This document shows positions 13,356 to 14,516 of a stretch of DNA of 14,516 nt, piece by piece. Under the pieces are notes generated by a model, which was given only the letters and a program-made list of their open reading frames with translations, had not been told where the DNA came from and searched no databases. The position numbers and the translations under genes are program-made. How positions within the stretch are numbered: the stretch's first letter is position 1; every line of letters starts with the position of its first letter. Source of the DNA: Kiritimatiellales bacterium (GTDB lineage: Bacteria > Verrucomicrobiota > Kiritimatiellia > Kiritimatiellales > Pontiellaceae); contig JAIPIO010000071.1 in NCBI GenBank assembly GCA_021734595.1, forward strand, positions 1-14,516. Direction: 5' to 3'.

Positions 13356-14516
13356 CTACCGCTTCCAGAAGCTGGGCAGGAAGAGGATCAGGACGGTGTA
13401 GAGTTCCAAGCGGCCCAGCAGCATGCAGAGGATCAGGATGCCTTGTCCGGTGGCCGGGATGGCCGCATAATTCTGCGTGGCGCCGACGGCATTGAGGCCC
13501 GGCCCGATATTCCCCAGCGATGCGATGACCGACGTGGCGGCCGTTTCGAGATTCGGCGTGAAGAAAGTCATCAGGAACGAGCAGAGGCCGAAAACAATAA
13601 TAAAGATCACAAAAAAGGCGGCGATATGCGAGATGACCTCCTGCTCGACCGGTTTGCCGCCGAACTTGATCTGGATAACCGCCGATGGACGCATGAACAG
13701 CTTGATTTCGCGCACCACCTTCTTGAACATAATGACAACCCGCACGATCTTCATCCCGCCGCCGGTCGATCCGGCGCAGCCGCCCACAAACATCATCAGC
13801 ACCAGCAGCACCCGTGATGCATCCGGCCAGCGGTCAAAGTCCGCCGTGCAGAATCCGGTGGTGGTCAGAACCGAGGTGCCGGTGAAAAACGCGTCGCGCA
13901 AACAGCGCATAAAGCCGCCACACCCGGCAAACCAGATGTTAAGCGTGATGAAGAGGCTGCAGGCCATCAGAAAGATGAAATAGGCGCGGCATTCGGGATC
14001 GCGGAAATAGCGCCCGGGTTTGCCGGTGAGCGCATAGTAATGCAGCGAAAAGTTAATTCCGGCCAGGAACATGAAAACAATGATGATTGTGTCTATCACC
14101 GCGCTGTCGAACGCGCCGACGCTGGCGGAACGGGTGGAGAACCCCCCGGTGGCCATGGTGGCGAAGGTGTGGCAGAGCGAATCGAACCAGTTCATCTTTC
14201 CGATAAAGCGCAGCAGCAGGGTTTCGAGCAGGGTGAGCAGCGCATAGACGCCCCACAGCAGTTTGGCGGTGGTGGTGATGCGCGGCGTCAAACGATCCTT
14301 GGATGGTCCGGGCATTTCGGCGCGATACACCTGAATGCCCCCGACGCGGAGGAACGGCAGGATGGCCACGCACAGCACCAACACCCCCATGCCGCCGAAC
14401 CAGTGCGTCAACGCCCGCCAGAACAGGATGCCGTGCGGAACCGCCTCGAGTTCGGAAAGCACGGAGGCTCCGGTGGTCGTGAATCCGGACATGGTTTCAA
14501 ACATGGCTGCAACGGG
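13356..14516 (-). CDS. trkH: TrkH/KtrB-type potassium transporter subunit, C-terminal part (5' end beyond right edge)
   Basis: At least 386 residues, open to the window edge; the Met codon at 14504 is internal, since the frame continues upstream (PVAA before MFETMSG) and the first pore loop sits immediately after it. This is an inner-membrane K+ uptake channel subunit of the Trk/Ktr superfamily. All four selectivity-filter regions are visible in order: GFTTTGAS, ATGGFSTR, TTTGFCTADF and SLGNIGPGL. The VGGCAGSTGGGMK motif precedes a hydrophilic segment, and multiple hydrophobic spans lie between the filters. The protein ends SFWKR-stop at 13356, normal for TrkH. It needs a cytoplasmic TrkA/KtrA ring protein, not in the window. 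It converges on the Exb operon and has no evident functional link to it. A weak palindrome-like word (TTCCAGAAGCTGGGC, 13363-13377) lies in its last codons. Confidence 0.95.
   Translation of the reverse strand, partial: PVAAMFETMSGFTTTGASVLSELEAVPHGILFWRALTHWFGGMGVLVLCVAILPFLRVGGIQVYRAEMPGPSKDRLTPRITTTAKLLWGVYALLTLLETLLLRFIGKMNWFDSLCHTFATMATGGFSTRSASVGAFDSAVIDTIIIVFMFLAGINFSLHYYALTGKPGRYFRDPECRAYFIFLMACSLFITLNIWFAGCGGFMRCLRDAFFTGTSVLTTTGFCTADFDRWPDASRVLLVLMMFVGGCAGSTGGGMKIVRVVIMFKKVVREIKLFMRPSAVIQIKFGGKPVEQEVISHIAAFFVIFIIVFGLCSFLMTFFTPNLETAATSVIASLGNIGPGLNAVGATQNYAAIPATGQGILILCMLLGRLELYTVLILFLPSFWKR

Noticed and set aside
13356..14504. Treating the Met codon at 14504 as the true trkH start
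   Set aside because: The frame is open to the window edge, and the first TrkH pore loop directly follows this Met, leaving no room for the preceding membrane spans.

Overview
The window looks like a chromosomal segment from a Kiritimatiellota-type bacterium of the PVC superphylum (Pontiella-like). This is inferred, not proven. The clues are a Tat-exported S1-type sulfatase, giant exported PQQ-like propeller proteins with a methyltransferase-like N-terminus (a family I know from Planctomycetes, Verrucomicrobia and Lentisphaerae), an Exb operon carrying a degenerate von Willebrand factor A (VWA) protein and large TPR proteins, and recurrent TTCCA(A/G)-NNN-(C/T)TGGAA palindromes between genes. 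No tRNA, rRNA, CRISPR array, insertion sequence or phage gene was seen.

Layout. Positions 1-3966 (minus strand) hold a 1069-aa two-propeller protein followed, 58 nt downstream, by the first 232 codons of a sulfatase that runs off the left edge. Positions 3967-4128 are a divergent intergenic region with palindromic repeats. Positions 4129-5661 (plus) encode a second, smaller exported PQQ-like propeller. A promoter/operator-like element at 5650-5679 overlaps its stop codon. It precedes a seven-gene plus-strand operon (5706-13234): an SHD1-like secreted protein, a TonB-like/degenerate-VWA membrane protein, a 934-aa secreted TPR protein, a 288-aa secreted TPR protein, ExbB, ExbD and a second ExbD. 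A strong intrinsic terminator embedded in four palindromic repeats closes the operon. Positions 13356-14516 (minus) are the C-terminal part of a TrkH-type potassium transporter that runs off the right edge. No gene-free stretch exceeds about 160 bp.

How the genes may work together. ExbB and two ExbD paralogues should form a proton-driven inner-membrane motor. The single-span, lysine-rich membrane protein is the best candidate for the moving element, because it has the architecture of TonB up to the periplasm but ends in a VWA fold whose metal site is lost. The two TPR proteins and the SHD1-like protein are secreted and would sit in the periplasm as scaffold or cargo. The sulfatase and propeller proteins nearby suggest degradation of sulfated polysaccharide, but no sequence evidence directly ties them to the Exb machine.

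The most unusual signals are the palindrome family with about two-helical-turn (21 bp) spacing at three separate intergenic sites, an operator-like inverted repeat inside the spacer of the Exb operon promoter, the missing MIDAS in the VWA-like protein, and a SAM-methyltransferase-like domain placed behind a secretion signal.
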